64,000 bases of DNA. Source: Geopsychrobacter electrodiphilus DSM 16401. Its GTDB lineage: Bacteria; Desulfobacterota; Desulfuromonadia; Desulfuromonadales; Geopsychrobacteraceae. The translations under genes and the position numbers were made by a program. Positions 26,559 to 35,495 of the stretch are shown here, in pieces; the first letter of the stretch is position 1, and every line of letters starts with the position of its first letter. Location: assembly GCF_000384395.1 (NCBI RefSeq), contig NZ_ARWE01000001.1, positions 4,128,501-4,192,500 of the forward strand, given 5' to 3'. A model generated the notes under the pieces. The model ran no database searches. It saw only the letters and a list, made by a program, of their open reading frames with translations, and had not been told where the DNA came from.

Positions 26559-27014
26559 GTGAATACTGCGCTGACCGCCCAAGTCACCATTCGCAATGCC
26601 CTGGCCACCGACTTTGACTCCGTGATCGACCTGGATCTGGTCGGGGTTGCGGCAGAAAAGCCCGCATATTGGCGCGGGATCTTTGACCGCTACGTCACCG
26701 TTGGCCGGGAAGACCGGATTTTTCTGGTCGCCGAACGGCATGGGGCGGCGGTCGGTTTTATTGTCGGCGAAGTGCGCGCCTGGGAGTTTGGCTCTCCCCC
26801 CTGTGGTTGGGTCTTTGCGCTGAGTGTCTCGCCGCAAACTCGCGAGCTGGGGGTTGGGCAGCTGATGTTTGAAGAGATCTGCCGTCGTCTGAAAAAGGCC
26901 GGAGTCTCGACCGTGCGGACCATGGTCGACCGGGAGAATAAACTGACCCTGTCGTTCTTCCGCAGTCAGGGCTTGCGCACCGGGCGCTATATCGAACTCG
27001 AAAAACCGCTTTAG
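26559..27014 (+). CDS. GNAT-family N-acetyltransferase
   Basis: About 151 residues from GTG 26559, just before the conserved fold begins (VTIRNALATDFDSVIDLD); a frame extension to 26484 would run through the operator at 26505. Acetyl-CoA-binding motif A is seen as LSVSPQTRELGVGQLMFEEI, and motif B as SFFRSQGL. It acetylates a small molecule or a protein lysine or N-terminus; the substrate is unknown. It is placed between the bam operon and the Rrf2 gene (14 bases upstream), so a role in controlling aromatic metabolism is plausible. Confidence 0.8.
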   Translation: MNTALTAQVTIRNALATDFDSVIDLDLVGVAAEKPAYWRGIFDRYVTVGREDRIFLVAERHGAAVGFIVGEVRAWEFGSPPCGWVFALSVSPQTRELGVGQLMFEEICRRLKKAGVSTVRTMVDRENKLTLSFFRSQGLRTGRYIELEKPL

Positions 27015-27028
27015 CCAGGAATCCTGCT

Positions 27029-27460
27029 ATGAAAATGCACAAGGCGAGCTTGTTTGCGCTCTATGCGGTCCTCGAACTGGCCAGTGATCCTGAGCGCCAA
27101 CTCTCGACCACCGAGATTGCGGACAAATACGGGATCTCCACTCATCATCTGGCCAAGGTGTTACGCACCCTGGTACGCTCCGGTCTGGTTCAGGCGGTGC
27201 GCGGCGCGGGCGGCGGCTATCGCTTCACCGGCGTCGTCAACCGTACGACGCTGCTGGATGTCATTGAGCTGTTCGAATCCCTGGAATCAGAGCTCGATGC
27301 GCCGAACCCCAAAGGGCAGGATGGTGGCGCGGTAATCGAGGAGCTTCTGAGTATTACCCGCGAGATTGACGATCTCACCAAAGCGGTGCTCGACACCATC
27401 ACCCTCGAAACCGCCCTCAACAGCGCAAACCTGCGCGCGCTGGTCAAACCGGTTTCCTGA
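27029..27460 (+). CDS. Rrf2-family transcriptional regulator
   Basis: 143 residues. The N-terminal winged helix has the family pattern (ALYAVLELASDPERQLSTTEIADKY without the last residues; ISTHHLAKVLRTLVRSGLV; GAGGGYRF). The three cysteines that hold an iron-sulfur cluster in IscR/NsrR-type members are missing, so it probably senses something else, such as an acyl-CoA. An Rrf2-type repressor of benzoate genes is, as I recall, known in Geobacter (BgeR). The GGTA-N6-TACC pair upstream is its likely site. Confidence 0.85.
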   Translation: MKMHKASLFALYAVLELASDPERQLSTTEIADKYGISTHHLAKVLRTLVRSGLVQAVRGAGGGYRFTGVVNRTTLLDVIELFESLESELDAPNPKGQDGGAVIEELLSITREIDDLTKAVLDTITLETALNSANLRALVKPVS

Positions 27461-27521
27461 GGGCGGGAGCTCGTCGAAGGTCGGATGTGCCGGGATAGTT
27501 TCGAAACAGAGAGGATGCATC

Positions 27522-27926
27522 ATGCGGGATAAGCGCGACAGCGAACATGGGAACAGCCCGAGGATGGGACGGATCGGCAATCGTCCCTACTGGCTGCTTA
27601 ATCTCTCCCTGCCGATCAGGGCGGCCCATCAGGTCGGCGCGGCGGTTTTTCTTGCGGCCTATCTGCTCAATGTTCTGCCCGGTCCGCCACGACTCTATGT
27701 GGGGATTGCCCTGATCAGTGGAGGGTTGCTCATGCTCAGCGAATGGTTGCGTCATCGCCAGATCTTCAGGGAAGTGGCGGGCTTGATTACGCTGACGAAA
27801 ATTCTGCTGCTGGGCGCGGCCTACCACGGCTACCTGCCCACGACCGAAACCGTACTCCTGGCCTTTGTTATTGCCTCGATCGGCGCACATGCCCCGAAAA
27901 ATGTCCGTCACCGCCTGTTGTTTTAG
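27522..27926 (+). CDS. Small membrane protein, unknown function
   Basis: 134 residues from ATG 27522 with GAGAGG upstream. A polar N-terminus (about 30 residues) precedes three or four hydrophobic segments (VGAAVFLAAYLLNVL, LYVGIALISGGLLML, AGLITLTKILLLGAAY, TVLLAFVIASIGAHA). No known domain is recognised. It is 61 bases behind rrf2 and 81 before the phosphatidyltransferase-like gene, probably in one transcript. Confidence 0.65.
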   Translation: MRDKRDSEHGNSPRMGRIGNRPYWLLNLSLPIRAAHQVGAAVFLAAYLLNVLPGPPRLYVGIALISGGLLMLSEWLRHRQIFREVAGLITLTKILLLGAAYHGYLPTTETVLLAFVIASIGAHAPKNVRHRLLF

Positions 27927-28007
27927 GCGGAAGTGTCGGACAGTGGGGCTAGCCTTGGGGCTGGATCAAAAACAAGCAGCAATCTCTAACCGTCGGTTTA
28001 AGAATCT

Positions 28008-29336
28008 ATGACAGCTTACAGCTCTATCATGCTTGAGATCCTGCTACCTGTGTTGCTGATACTGGGTGCAGAACGCTTCGCCGTCAGCCGTTTTCTGCGG
28101 ACGCCCAAACAGATCGCCTGGGTGCGTGCGCACCGCTGGCTTCACCCTAACGCCATCAGCCGGGCCCGCTATCCCATGGGATTTATCTCCGTGGCCTTGC
28201 TGTACCTCGGTTTTCCGCGGCTCTGTTTTCTGTTCTTCACCTTCTGGATGATCACCGATATCACCGATGGGGATATTGCTCGCAAGTGTGATCTGCACAC
28301 AGTCGAGGGGGAGTCCATCGACCCCTTCTCCGACAAGCTCATGTATTCCCCCATGCTGGCATATATGGCTTGGTTGGGCTGGCTCAACCCGGTATTGGTG
28401 GGGCTGTTTCTGACCTTCGATGTTATCGGACAGACCTCGCGCCGCTTCAGCAAGGTGAAAGCGGCGAACCTGTTTGGCAAGGCCAAGACCTTTCTGGTGG
28501 TGGTGCTGCTGATTGTTGTCGGCCTGGTCATCATCTACGGGAGACTGCCGATACTTAGCCGCGCCATTTACCCGCTCCTCTGGATCTGCACCAGCCTCGC
28601 GTTTTGCTCGACGATCTTCAAACTTATTCCCAATTACTGGTATGCCAACATTCTCAGCATCTTGAACCTGGTCTGTGGCCTCGCCGGCTGCTGGGTGATC
28701 CTCAGCGGTCACCCGCCGGTCTACGCGCTGGGCCTGGTGTTTTTGGGGCAGTTTCTTGATCTCTTTGATGGGCGCGCTGCCGAGCGCTGGGGCTCTACCC
28801 CCAAAGGGGAGTTGTTCGACGATGTGGCCGACGGGACCAGCTTCGGACTGACCGCCGGGCTGATTGTCACGACCTCCTTTGCACAGTTGTGGGTCGGGCT
28901 GCTGCTGGGCGGATTGTACGCCGGAGCGACCGTGTACCGGCTGATCCGCTTTGTTGTCGAAAAAAGAAAGCAGGGGATCCAGGGGGGAGTGACGACCTTC
29001 GCCGGGATGCCGTCACCCGCCGGAGCCTTGCTGGTGGGAACTACCTGTGTGCTGATTGCCAGCGATCTGGTCAGCGGCATCATCGTTGTCACAGCCGCCT
29101 TGCTGATGATCTCGCGCATACCCTACGCCCACTTCGGTCGCGCCATCCTGCCGAAAATCCCCAAAGTCGTGCGGGTTCTGGCCCTCGGCGCGTTTCTGTT
29201 TCTGCTGGCTCTGGGGGTCCATCGCGATAACTATCTCGCGCCGCTCCTCATCGCCTTTATTGCGGCCATAAGTTACCTGGTCTCCCCCCTGCTCCGGGGG
29301 AAGGGTTCTGCCCAGGAATCTCCGGAGTCTCCATGA
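28008..29336 (+). CDS. Tandem CDP-alcohol phosphatidyltransferase-like membrane protein
   Basis: 442 residues with about ten membrane segments. Two copies of the CDP-alcohol phosphatidyltransferase signature DG-x2-AR-x8-G-x3-D-x3-D are present. The first (DGDIARKCDLHTVEGESIDP, then FSD) matches exactly. The second (DGRAAERWGSTPKGELFDD, then VAD) has AE instead of AR but keeps the metal-binding aspartates. Such enzymes transfer a CDP-linked phosphatidyl or polyol group to an alcohol. Normal family members have one domain of about 200 residues, so this is a fusion or duplication. Substrate unknown. The ribosome site is weak. Confidence 0.8.
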   Translation: MTAYSSIMLEILLPVLLILGAERFAVSRFLRTPKQIAWVRAHRWLHPNAISRARYPMGFISVALLYLGFPRLCFLFFTFWMITDITDGDIARKCDLHTVEGESIDPFSDKLMYSPMLAYMAWLGWLNPVLVGLFLTFDVIGQTSRRFSKVKAANLFGKAKTFLVVVLLIVVGLVIIYGRLPILSRAIYPLLWICTSLAFCSTIFKLIPNYWYANILSILNLVCGLAGCWVILSGHPPVYALGLVFLGQFLDLFDGRAAERWGSTPKGELFDDVADGTSFGLTAGLIVTTSFAQLWVGLLLGGLYAGATVYRLIRFVVEKRKQGIQGGVTTFAGMPSPAGALLVGTTCVLIASDLVSGIIVVTAALLMISRIPYAHFGRAILPKIPKVVRVLALGAFLFLLALGVHRDNYLAPLLIAFIAAISYLVSPLLRGKGSAQESPESP

Positions 29337-29404
29337 GCTGGCTGCAAATCCGACTGTCTGGCGTCACCGTCTGCTGTTCTAAGGATTGAAGGAGAACCTT
29401 GACT

Positions 29405-30061
29405 ATGATCGAATCCTGTTATCTGGAACCGGCTGAATTCATCGACAGTGACCATCCGGCGATTCAGGAGTTCGCCCTGAAATCCTTGACCGCCGGCGAC
29501 ACGGCGCTGGATCACGCCGTTGATCTCTACTATCGGGTGCGTGACGGCATCCGTTACACCCCGTATCTTGATTATTCGGACCCTGAAATGTACCGGGCCA
29601 GCAGCGTGCTGCGAAACGGTTTTGGTTTCTGCATCTCCAAGGCTTCTTTGCTGGCCGCCTGTGGCCGCGTCCTGCAGATTGAGTCGCGGGTCGGTTTTGG
29701 CGACGTCACCAACCATCTCAATTCCTCGCGTCTGCGCGAGATCAACAACGGCGATATCATGCGCTGGCACGCCTTCACCGAGTTTCACCTCGAAGACCGC
29801 TGGGTCAAGGCCACTCCAGCCTTCAATCTCGAACTCTGTACCCGGTTCAGGATCAAACCGCTCGAATTTAACGGGCTGGAGGATTCGATTTTTCATCCCT
29901 TCGATGCGGATCAGCGTCGGCATATGGAATATTTGAAGATGCGTGGTACTTTTGCCGATATCCCGCTGCCAGAGATTCTCGCCACCTGGAAAAGGCACAG
30001 CCCAAAGCTGCTGAAAAGTAATGCCTCCGGCGATTTCGGCGCCGAAGCGGAAATCGTATAA
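29405..30061 (+). CDS. Transglutaminase-like cysteine protein
   Basis: 218 residues from ATG 29405 (AAGGAG at 29389-29394; a TTG at 29399 is also possible). It has the papain/transglutaminase triad pattern: Cys in GFGFCISKASLLAA, His in RWHAFTEFHL, and an acidic-type third position occupied by PAFN (Asn). The N-terminal part (DLYYRVRDGIRY) is typical of transglutaminase-core proteins. These can be proteases, amidases or cross-linkers; no signal peptide is seen, so it is probably cytoplasmic. Its role in this cluster is unknown. Confidence 0.78.
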   Translation: MIESCYLEPAEFIDSDHPAIQEFALKSLTAGDTALDHAVDLYYRVRDGIRYTPYLDYSDPEMYRASSVLRNGFGFCISKASLLAACGRVLQIESRVGFGDVTNHLNSSRLREINNGDIMRWHAFTEFHLEDRWVKATPAFNLELCTRFRIKPLEFNGLEDSIFHPFDADQRRHMEYLKMRGTFADIPLPEILATWKRHSPKLLKSNASGDFGAEAEIV

Positions 30062-30144
30062 GCGAGCGGTTGTTCGCCCGGCAGGCTCATGTCTCAGTCA
30101 GCGCAGTTTCCGATTTGGGAACCAGTTAACCGGTGGGGAGTGAC

Positions 30145-31974
30145 ATGGAAGAACTAAGCGCCAGTTCCTGGAAGAAGTTCATCAATAATGGCTACCGGAT
30201 TTTTATCGGCACCGGGGCTTCCTGCCCGCATCGCCTGATCGAGCTGTTTTTAGAATCGGTCGGGCAGTTCAACGATCTCGAGTTTGTCTACCTGCTGACC
30301 CTGGGCAAAACCCCCTGGATCGATCCGCAGTACGAGCAAAACCTGCGGGTCAATACCTTTTTTGTCGATCAGGGCAGCCGCGAAGCGGTCCGCTCCGGGA
30401 ACGCCGATTATACCCCCTGTTTTCTCTCCGAAATTCCGGCCTTGCTGCGCGACAATATCCTACCGGTCGATATCTCCTTTATCCAGGTGACCCCGCCCGA
30501 TGCTCAGGGCTATTGTTCCCTGGGCGCCTCGGTCGATATCGTCATGGCCGCCGCCAAGTCGGCGAAGTACATCATCGCTCAGATCAATGACCAGATGCCC
30601 CGCACCTTCGGCCAGTGCTACCTGCACCAGGACGAGATTTCAGCCTTCATCAGGGTCTCGGAGCCGCTGCCGGAGGTGGCTCCGTCCGAACTGTGCGAGG
30701 CCACTCTGCAGATCGGCAAGTATGTCTCGCTGCTGATCGAGGATGGCTGCACCCTGCAGGTCGGCATCGGTAAGATTCCCGATGCGGTCCTGTACCAGTT
30801 GACCGGCCACAATGACCTGGGTGTGCACACCGAGATGTTCAGCGACGGCCTGCTGCAGTTGTACAACCACGGCAATATCACCAACCGCCTGAAGGGCCTG
30901 CACGAGGGGAAGACGATCACCTCCTTCTGCTACGGCAGCCGCGAACTCTATGCCTTTATCGATAACAACCCGCATATCGAGTTCCACGGCACCGAATATG
31001 TCAACAACCCGGCGGTGATTGCGCGCAACAATAAAATGATCTCGATCACCAGTGCGACCCAGGTCGATCTGACCGGCCAGATCGTCTCCGATTCGGTCGG
31101 TGGCCAGTTTTACAGCGGCATCGGCGGGCAGGTGGATTTTATCCGCGGGGCGGGGATGAGCCGCGGTGGACGACCGATCATTGCCCTGCCCTCCACGGCA
31201 AAAAACGGCACGTTTTCACGCATCGTCTCGGAGATTAACTCGGGCGCCGGAGTGGTCGCGACGCGCGGCGACGTGCATTATGTGGTCACGGAATACGGTA
31301 TCGCCACCCTGCGCGGGCGCAGTATCCGCGAACGGGTGATGGAGCTGATTCAGATCGCCCACCCGAAATTTCGTGAACAGCTGCTTGAGGATATGCAGCG
31401 TTCCGGCAAGGTGCCCGCCTATCAGCGCCACACCCCGGCGACGGTCAAGGAACTCGGGACCACTGAGGTGCTCAAACTGGAGGGCCAGGAACGGGATTAT
31501 TTCCTGCGTCCGCTCCACCCCTCTGATCAACTCCGTCTGCAGAGTTTCTTCTATTCCCACGACAAGGTCACCCTGTTTCAACGCTACCGCAATGAGCCGA
31601 AAAAGATGGGAACCGTTCAGGCCTATCGCCTGGTCAACACCGATCTCCGCAAGGATATGGCGCTGTGCATTGTCGAACGCCAGGGTCCTCGCGAGGTCAT
31701 CCTGGCGGTTGGACGCTACTATATCCTTGAGCAGGGGATAAGCGCTGAAGCGGCGTTTGTCGTGCATGAGTCCATGCGCGGCAAAGGTTTCGCCAGCTTG
31801 CTGTTGGCGAAACTCATTGATATCGCACGTCGGCGCGGGGTGAAAATCTTGACCGGTAATGTGCGGAAGGATAATCCCGCGATGCGCCGGGTATTCGAAA
31901 AGTTTGGCTTCATCAGCGAGCCTGCGGAAGACCCGGTTGAGCTGGAATTTAAGCTGCAACTGGAAGAGCCATGA
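30145..31974 (+). CDS. CoA-transferase/hydrolase fused to GNAT acetyltransferase domain
   Basis: 609 residues from ATG 30145 (GGGGAG upstream). Residues 1 to about 430 are an acetyl-CoA hydrolase/transferase (GVHTEMFSDGLLQLY; VDLTGQIVSDSVGGQFYSG; VVTEYGIATLRG). Residues about 440-600 form a GNAT domain with the acyl-CoA loop MRGKGFASLLLAKL and a NPAMRRVFEKFGF end. Fusion suggests an enzyme or regulator handling acyl groups as CoA thioesters. Its stop overlaps the start of the deacetylase gene (ATGA), implying equal expression of an acyltransferase and a deacylase. Targets are unknown; benzoate-CoA ligase lies next in the cluster. Confidence 0.85.
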   Translation: MEELSASSWKKFINNGYRIFIGTGASCPHRLIELFLESVGQFNDLEFVYLLTLGKTPWIDPQYEQNLRVNTFFVDQGSREAVRSGNADYTPCFLSEIPALLRDNILPVDISFIQVTPPDAQGYCSLGASVDIVMAAAKSAKYIIAQINDQMPRTFGQCYLHQDEISAFIRVSEPLPEVAPSELCEATLQIGKYVSLLIEDGCTLQVGIGKIPDAVLYQLTGHNDLGVHTEMFSDGLLQLYNHGNITNRLKGLHEGKTITSFCYGSRELYAFIDNNPHIEFHGTEYVNNPAVIARNNKMISITSATQVDLTGQIVSDSVGGQFYSGIGGQVDFIRGAGMSRGGRPIIALPSTAKNGTFSRIVSEINSGAGVVATRGDVHYVVTEYGIATLRGRSIRERVMELIQIAHPKFREQLLEDMQRSGKVPAYQRHTPATVKELGTTEVLKLEGQERDYFLRPLHPSDQLRLQSFFYSHDKVTLFQRYRNEPKKMGTVQAYRLVNTDLRKDMALCIVERQGPREVILAVGRYYILEQGISAEAAFVVHESMRGKGFASLLLAKLIDIARRRGVKILTGNVRKDNPAMRRVFEKFGFISEPAEDPVELEFKLQLEEP

Positions 31975-32960
31975 AGGAGCTGGCGGCCAGATTTCCTTTT
32001 CGGAGGGAGTATTTTCAGCTCTTTTCCCACCCGGACTGTCTACTGCATCAGGTCGGGGAAGATCACCCGGAAACAGCGGGGCGCTTGCGTCAGGTCCTGC
32101 GCGGTTGCTCAGCTCTTGCCGCCAGCCTGCCGATCTCCGTTCAGATCCCGCCTCTGGCCAGGGTCTTCCAGCTGGAGCAGATTCACGAGAAGGACTATCT
32201 GATGCGGCTGAAGATCGCTTGCCTGCGCTCACAGCCCTATTTCATGTCACCCGACAACCATATCAGTCCACAGACGTTTAAGGCCGTGCTCGCCGCCGGA
32301 GGTTGCTCCCTGGCGTTGGCCGCGACCCTGCTGGAACAGGGCGCCGGTTTTGCCCTGGTGCGCCCGCCCGGCCATCACGCCGGGCGTAACCGCGCGGAGG
32401 GCTTCTGCTTCGTCAACCATGCCGCGCTGGTGATTGAAACCATTCGTCGCCAACAACCGCAGGCTTGTTTTCTGGTGGTTGATTTTGATGTTCATCACGG
32501 GAACGGCTTCAATTTTCTCTATTATGACGACCCGCGGATTTTCTATTATTCCCTGCACGGCTCACCCGAGCACATCTTTCCCAACACCGGTCATGGGCAT
32601 GAGAGCGGATATGGGCCGGGCAGCGGCTGTACCTGCAATATTACCCTGCCGCTCGAATGTTCGGGCGACCAGTGGCTGCAACAGTTCAGTGAAAATCTGC
32701 GTAATTTTGAACGGAAGATCCGTCCGGATTATCTGCTGGTGAACGCCGGGTTTGACGCCCACCGCGAAGATCCGTTCGGGGTGATGAACGTTGAGGATCG
32801 ACATTTTCTTGCCGCCGTAAATCAGCTCCAGATGCTTGCCCGCGAATACTGCGCGGGCAAGATCGGGCTGTTTCTCGAAGGCGGCTATTCGCTGGAGGTG
32901 CTTGAACGCCTGGTGCCGCAAATTATCGCGGAATTGGCCCTGGCCCAGCGCCAGTCTTGA
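31971..32960 (+). CDS. Histone deacetylase-family (zinc) deacetylase
   Basis: 329 residues, arginase/deacetylase fold. Visible active-site motifs are RPPGHHAGRN (tandem general-base histidines), VVDFDVHHGNG (zinc Asp and His), NAGFDAHREDPFG (second zinc Asp) and FLEGGYSL (Tyr of the oxyanion site). It removes acetyl or acyl groups from lysines, or acts on acetylpolyamines. A 4-base overlap with the CoA-transferase/GNAT gene couples them. In Rhodopseudomonas, benzoate-CoA ligase is controlled by acetylation and an HDAC-type deacetylase; a parallel here is inferred. Confidence 0.9.
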   Translation: MKELAARFPFRREYFQLFSHPDCLLHQVGEDHPETAGRLRQVLRGCSALAASLPISVQIPPLARVFQLEQIHEKDYLMRLKIACLRSQPYFMSPDNHISPQTFKAVLAAGGCSLALAATLLEQGAGFALVRPPGHHAGRNRAEGFCFVNHAALVIETIRRQQPQACFLVVDFDVHHGNGFNFLYYDDPRIFYYSLHGSPEHIFPNTGHGHESGYGPGSGCTCNITLPLECSGDQWLQQFSENLRNFERKIRPDYLLVNAGFDAHREDPFGVMNVEDRHFLAAVNQLQMLAREYCAGKIGLFLEGGYSLEVLERLVPQIIAELALAQRQS

Positions 32961-32974
32961 TCTGCTTTTCTTTC

Positions 32975-34570
32975 TTACCCGACGACCATAGTGCGCAGTT
33001 TGTAGCGCTGAATCTTGCCGGTCGCGGTCTTGGGCAGCTCCTCCACAAAGTGGAACTGGCGCGGATACTTGTAAGGGGCGAGCGCTGTTTTACAATGCTG
33101 GCGCAGTTCGTCGCTCAGGGTTTTACCGGCGGCGGCCGGATTCTTCAGCACGATATAGGCTTCGGGCTTGATCAGACCGACCCCGTCAGCCCGGCCGACA
33201 ACCGCCACCTCCAGCACCTCGGTATGTTCAATCAGCTTGGCCTCGATTTCAAACGGTGAGCACCAGATGCCGCCGACTTTCATCATATCGTCGTTGCGCC
33301 CGCAATAGTAGTAGTAGCCGTCATCATCCTGAAAATAGGTATCGCCGGTATCGAGCCAGCCATCAACCATGGCCAGGGCCGTCTTCTCCGGTTGGTTCCA
33401 GTAGCAGCGTGCGGTGGACCCACCGCTGATCCATAAGCGCCCCGGGTCTCCGGCTGCGGCTTCCTGTCCGGCATCGTCAATAATTTTCAAGCGGTAACCG
33501 GGGACCACCCGCCCGCTCGACCCGGGCATCAGGTCGTCGACCCGGTTGGAAATGAAGATGTGCAGTGCCTCGGTGGAGCCGATGCCGTCCAGAATCACCA
33601 GTCCGGTTGCTTCGCGCCAGCGGTTGAAAATATCGGCCGGCAGCGCCTCCCCGGCCGAGACACAGAGCCTGATCGAGGAGAGGTCTGGTTTTTCGCTCGC
33701 CAGGGCCTGTAACTGGCCGGCATACAGGGTCGGCACGCCGAAATAGAGGGTCGGCTTGAACTGTTCGATGGTGGCAAAGGTCGACTGCGGCGTCGGGCGA
33801 CCATCATACAGCACCGCAGTGCCACCGACCCAGAGCGGAAAGCACATGCCGTTGCCGAGGCCGTAGGCAAAGAACAGCTTGGCCGCCGAGAAACAGACAT
33901 CCTCTTCGCGCATGCCGAGAATCTCCACCCCGTAGCACTGGCTGGTGACGACCATGTCGCGCTGTCGGTGAACCGTCCCCTTGGGGTTGCCGGTCGAGCC
34001 CGACGAATAGAGCCAGAAACAGTCGTCTTCAGCGCTGGCGGCTATAGCTTCGAGTTCGACCCTGGCTGTGGGCATCAGGCTTTGCAGGCTGGTCACATCA
34101 CCTTCAACACAGAGGACCTGTGCCGGGGGCACCTCCAGCAGGGCCAGCGTCTCCTTGACTGCTGCAGTGTATTCGGTAGAAAAGATCAGCACCTTGCACC
34201 CGGAGTCGGCGAGAATGTAGGCGTAGTCCTTGGCCCGCAGCAGGGTATTGATCGGCACCGGCACCAGACCGGCCTTGATCGCACCCCAGAAGACGTAAAA
34301 AAACTCGGCGCAGTCCTTCATGATCAGCAGGACACGATCTCCGCGTTCAAGACCGAGATCAAGCAGAAGATTGCCGCAGCGATTGACGTTTTCGCTCAAC
34401 AGCCGGTAACTGACCTCGTCCCCCTGGTTGGTGCGGATGGCGATCTTATCGCCTCGCCCCTCGCCGCAGTGGCGGTCAATGAAGGGGACCGCGACATTGA
34501 ACACCGGGGCGAATTGCAAGGTTAATGGTGCTGTTGTCCGGTCGATGACTACGCTATGGTCTTTCAGCAT
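32975..34570 (-). CDS. bamY: Benzoate-CoA ligase
   Basis: 531 residues, AMP-forming acyl-CoA synthetase of the benzoate-CoA ligase clade. Motifs are YSSGSTGNPKGTVH (P-loop-like), FGVPTLYAG, GIGSTEALHIFISN and LDTGDTYFQDDDGYYYYCGR, with the catalytic C-terminal lysine in PKTATGK (Lys519). It activates benzoate with ATP and CoA to benzoyl-CoA, the entry step of the pathway. Its ATG follows the amidohydrolase stop with no gap. It ends 14 bases from the convergent deacetylase gene. Confidence 0.9.
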   Translation of the reverse strand: MLKDHSVVIDRTTAPLTLQFAPVFNVAVPFIDRHCGEGRGDKIAIRTNQGDEVSYRLLSENVNRCGNLLLDLGLERGDRVLLIMKDCAEFFYVFWGAIKAGLVPVPINTLLRAKDYAYILADSGCKVLIFSTEYTAAVKETLALLEVPPAQVLCVEGDVTSLQSLMPTARVELEAIAASAEDDCFWLYSSGSTGNPKGTVHRQRDMVVTSQCYGVEILGMREEDVCFSAAKLFFAYGLGNGMCFPLWVGGTAVLYDGRPTPQSTFATIEQFKPTLYFGVPTLYAGQLQALASEKPDLSSIRLCVSAGEALPADIFNRWREATGLVILDGIGSTEALHIFISNRVDDLMPGSSGRVVPGYRLKIIDDAGQEAAAGDPGRLWISGGSTARCYWNQPEKTALAMVDGWLDTGDTYFQDDDGYYYYCGRNDDMMKVGGIWCSPFEIEAKLIEHTEVLEVAVVGRADGVGLIKPEAYIVLKNPAAAGKTLSDELRQHCKTALAPYKYPRQFHFVEELPKTATGKIQRYKLRTMVVG

Positions 34571-35443
34571 CTAGTTCTCCTTGCCGGCGGTCAACCCGAG
34601 AAAAGCGCGCGGGTTGCTGGAAAATATGGCGGTTTCCAGCTCTTTCGGCAGTTGCAGCGACCTGACCAGGGCGATGTATTCAAGCACGATCTTTGCCTGG
34701 TAGAGCAGCGCATCTGAACCGAAACAGACCCGGTCCGGAAAATGGTTGATAAAGTCGATGTAGCTGCCGGGGTCCTGTTGGATATGCGGCCGCATGAAGG
34801 CGATATCGGTGAAGACGTTGGGGTAGCACTCGAGAATTTTGCTGCAAGCTTTGCGGCCGATGCCGAAGTGGGGAAAGTTGATGCGCAGGCGCGGGAAATC
34901 ATCCAGGATCGCACACATGACATCCCCATATTGGCGTGCGTCCATGTGGTACACAACCGGCAGGCTATGGGCCTCGGCGAAGGCGAAGATTTCCCATTCG
35001 CGCTGTTGATATTGTTTCAGGCTGATGCCAAAAATTTCAGGGACGCTGGCAATGTGCAAGTCATTGCGGTCATCGCCCAGATAGAGGCCCTTGATGCCAC
35101 GGAAGCCGCGGGCGATGGACGCCGTCAGCTGCTCCTCGACATCCCCCGCCAGGCAGCGCGTATCGAGCATGGGGAAGAGCAGACCCTCGCTCTTTTCAGA
35201 AAAGGACAGCAGAGCATCGGCTTCGTTGAAGAGCGGATCGCCCAGATTTTCGAAACCTTCCGGGATCAGGCGGATGATTTCATCCCGTTTAAGGCGGGTG
35301 TTGGCCAGCCCCATGACCGCCAGATGTTTGAGCCCGGCCCGGCGCAGACGTGCCAGCCCGGCCTCAACCTGTTCGGACTGTTCGAACCCGGCAAAGCAAT
35401 GACAATGAACGTCAATAATCTCCTGCGCGCCAGAATTTTCCAT
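34571..35443 (-). CDS. Amidohydrolase-superfamily protein in the benzoate operon
   Basis: 290 residues, TIM-barrel amidohydrolase type. Metal-binding residues appear as DVHCHC (HxH), PVVYHMD, NFPHFG and the terminal catalytic Asp in CFGSDALL. It is near the ACMSD/amidohydrolase-2 group, which hydrolyses or decarboxylates ring-derived acids. It lies between bamR and bamY, abutting bamY directly, so a role in benzoate or cyclic-acid metabolism is likely, but no step of the standard pathway needs it. Confidence 0.78.
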   Translation of the reverse strand: MENSGAQEIIDVHCHCFAGFEQSEQVEAGLARLRRAGLKHLAVMGLANTRLKRDEIIRLIPEGFENLGDPLFNEADALLSFSEKSEGLLFPMLDTRCLAGDVEEQLTASIARGFRGIKGLYLGDDRNDLHIASVPEIFGISLKQYQQREWEIFAFAEAHSLPVVYHMDARQYGDVMCAILDDFPRLRINFPHFGIGRKACSKILECYPNVFTDIAFMRPHIQQDPGSYIDFINHFPDRVCFGSDALLYQAKIVLEYIALVRSLQLPKELETAIFSSNPRAFLGLTAGKEN

Positions 35444-35495
35444 CCTTACCTGCCTGGGGATTTCCCCCGTTTAAGGTCTGCCCCTTCGCTCGGAT

